From Euryodendron excelsum (lineage: Eukaryota; Streptophyta; Magnoliopsida; Ericales; Pentaphylacaceae): DNA of 64,000 bases. Positions 63,804-64,000 of this stretch are shown here, piece after piece. The translations under genes were made by a program, and so were the position numbers. The stretch lies in the NCBI GenBank assembly GCA_033060915.1, contig CM065392.1, positions 11,619,501 through 11,683,500 on the forward strand, given 5' to 3'. Position 1 is the stretch's first letter. Each line of letters begins with the position of its first letter. The notes under the pieces were generated by a model. That model was not told where the DNA came from and made no database searches. It saw only the letters and a list, made by a program, of their open reading frames with translations.

Positions 63804-64000
63804 GATGATTTATTTCTTCTGTCTCAATTCTTCCTGCACCACAACAGTTTCACCCTAAATCCAAAATAATGCTTCATAGATCCAACTCTTAAAGCCTATG
63901 TTGCATGGGCTTGGATATGCAGGCTATACTTGGGTTTGTTTGGTTGGTCTAATTCTTTAGATCTTAAGACAGAGGAAAGGACAGAAGATCACTTTGTGCA
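62755..64000 (+). other. MAP70 intron 1 (to window edge)
   Basis: Carries long CT microsatellites at 62770-62814 and 63742-63800, plus a shorter one at 63387-63402. No exon of the MAP70 coiled coil recognised. Confidence 0.6.

Noticed and set aside
1..64000. tRNA, rRNA or snRNA genes
   Set aside because: No cloverleaf-type A/B box pairs or conserved rRNA/snRNA words were recognised by eye; a covariance search was not possible.

Overview
The window looks like nuclear DNA of a eudicot plant: AT-rich, intron-bearing genes, long CT/GA microsatellites, and plant-type Ty3 chromovirus, CACTA, LINE and MITE sequences. A flavonoid 3',5'-hydroxylase pseudogene and a long-form TGA bZIP gene fit a woody eudicot, perhaps an asterid, but the species cannot be named. 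Only three protein-coding genes are supported: a TGA2.1-type bZIP factor (minus strand, 3' exons off the left edge), a 60-residue membrane protein gene (plus strand, 54.8-56.1 kb), and the first exon of a MAP70 gene (plus strand, 62.5 kb, running off the right edge).

The dominant structure is a very large inverted duplication. Two arms of about 15.25 kb, 8440-23691 and 37611-52859 (reverse complement), match almost base for base around a 13.9-kb spacer. Each arm carries the TGA promoter, 5' UTR and first coding exon, a MITE-like element, a gene-free CACTA element, a LINE tail and a TIR element whose ends are GGAATG-rich. The left arm belongs to the complete TGA gene. The right arm carries an orphan TGA promoter plus exon 1.

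The right-arm outer edge and the sequence just past the left arm both join one Ty3 chromovirus. Its 5' LTR and gag lie at 54100-52860 (minus strand). Its gag tail, pol and 3' LTR lie at 24286-26648 (plus strand). The outer flanks of the two LTRs carry the same 8 bases, so the halves look like one insertion later torn apart. The simplest reading is an inversion with staggered breaks: one breakpoint spread over 8440-24285 and so duplicated, the other inside gag. Undoing it puts 26649-27650 directly upstream of 54101. That makes 27513-27640 (minus strand) the likely lost 5' UTR exon and promoter of the small membrane protein gene, whose coding exons now sit downstream of the duplicated TGA promoter.

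By region: 1-8439, TGA exons 2-9 and introns. 8440-23691, left arm. 23692-24285, rest of the TIR element and LINE tail. 24286-26648, 3' half of the chromovirus. 26649-27640, intron and candidate 5' UTR exon displaced from the small gene. 27641-36341, MITE, LTR-like and foldback repeats. 36342-37240, CYP75A pseudogene. 37611-52859, right arm. 52860-54100, 5' half of the chromovirus. 54101-56123, small membrane protein gene. 56124-62477, intergenic. 62478-64000, MAP70 5' end.
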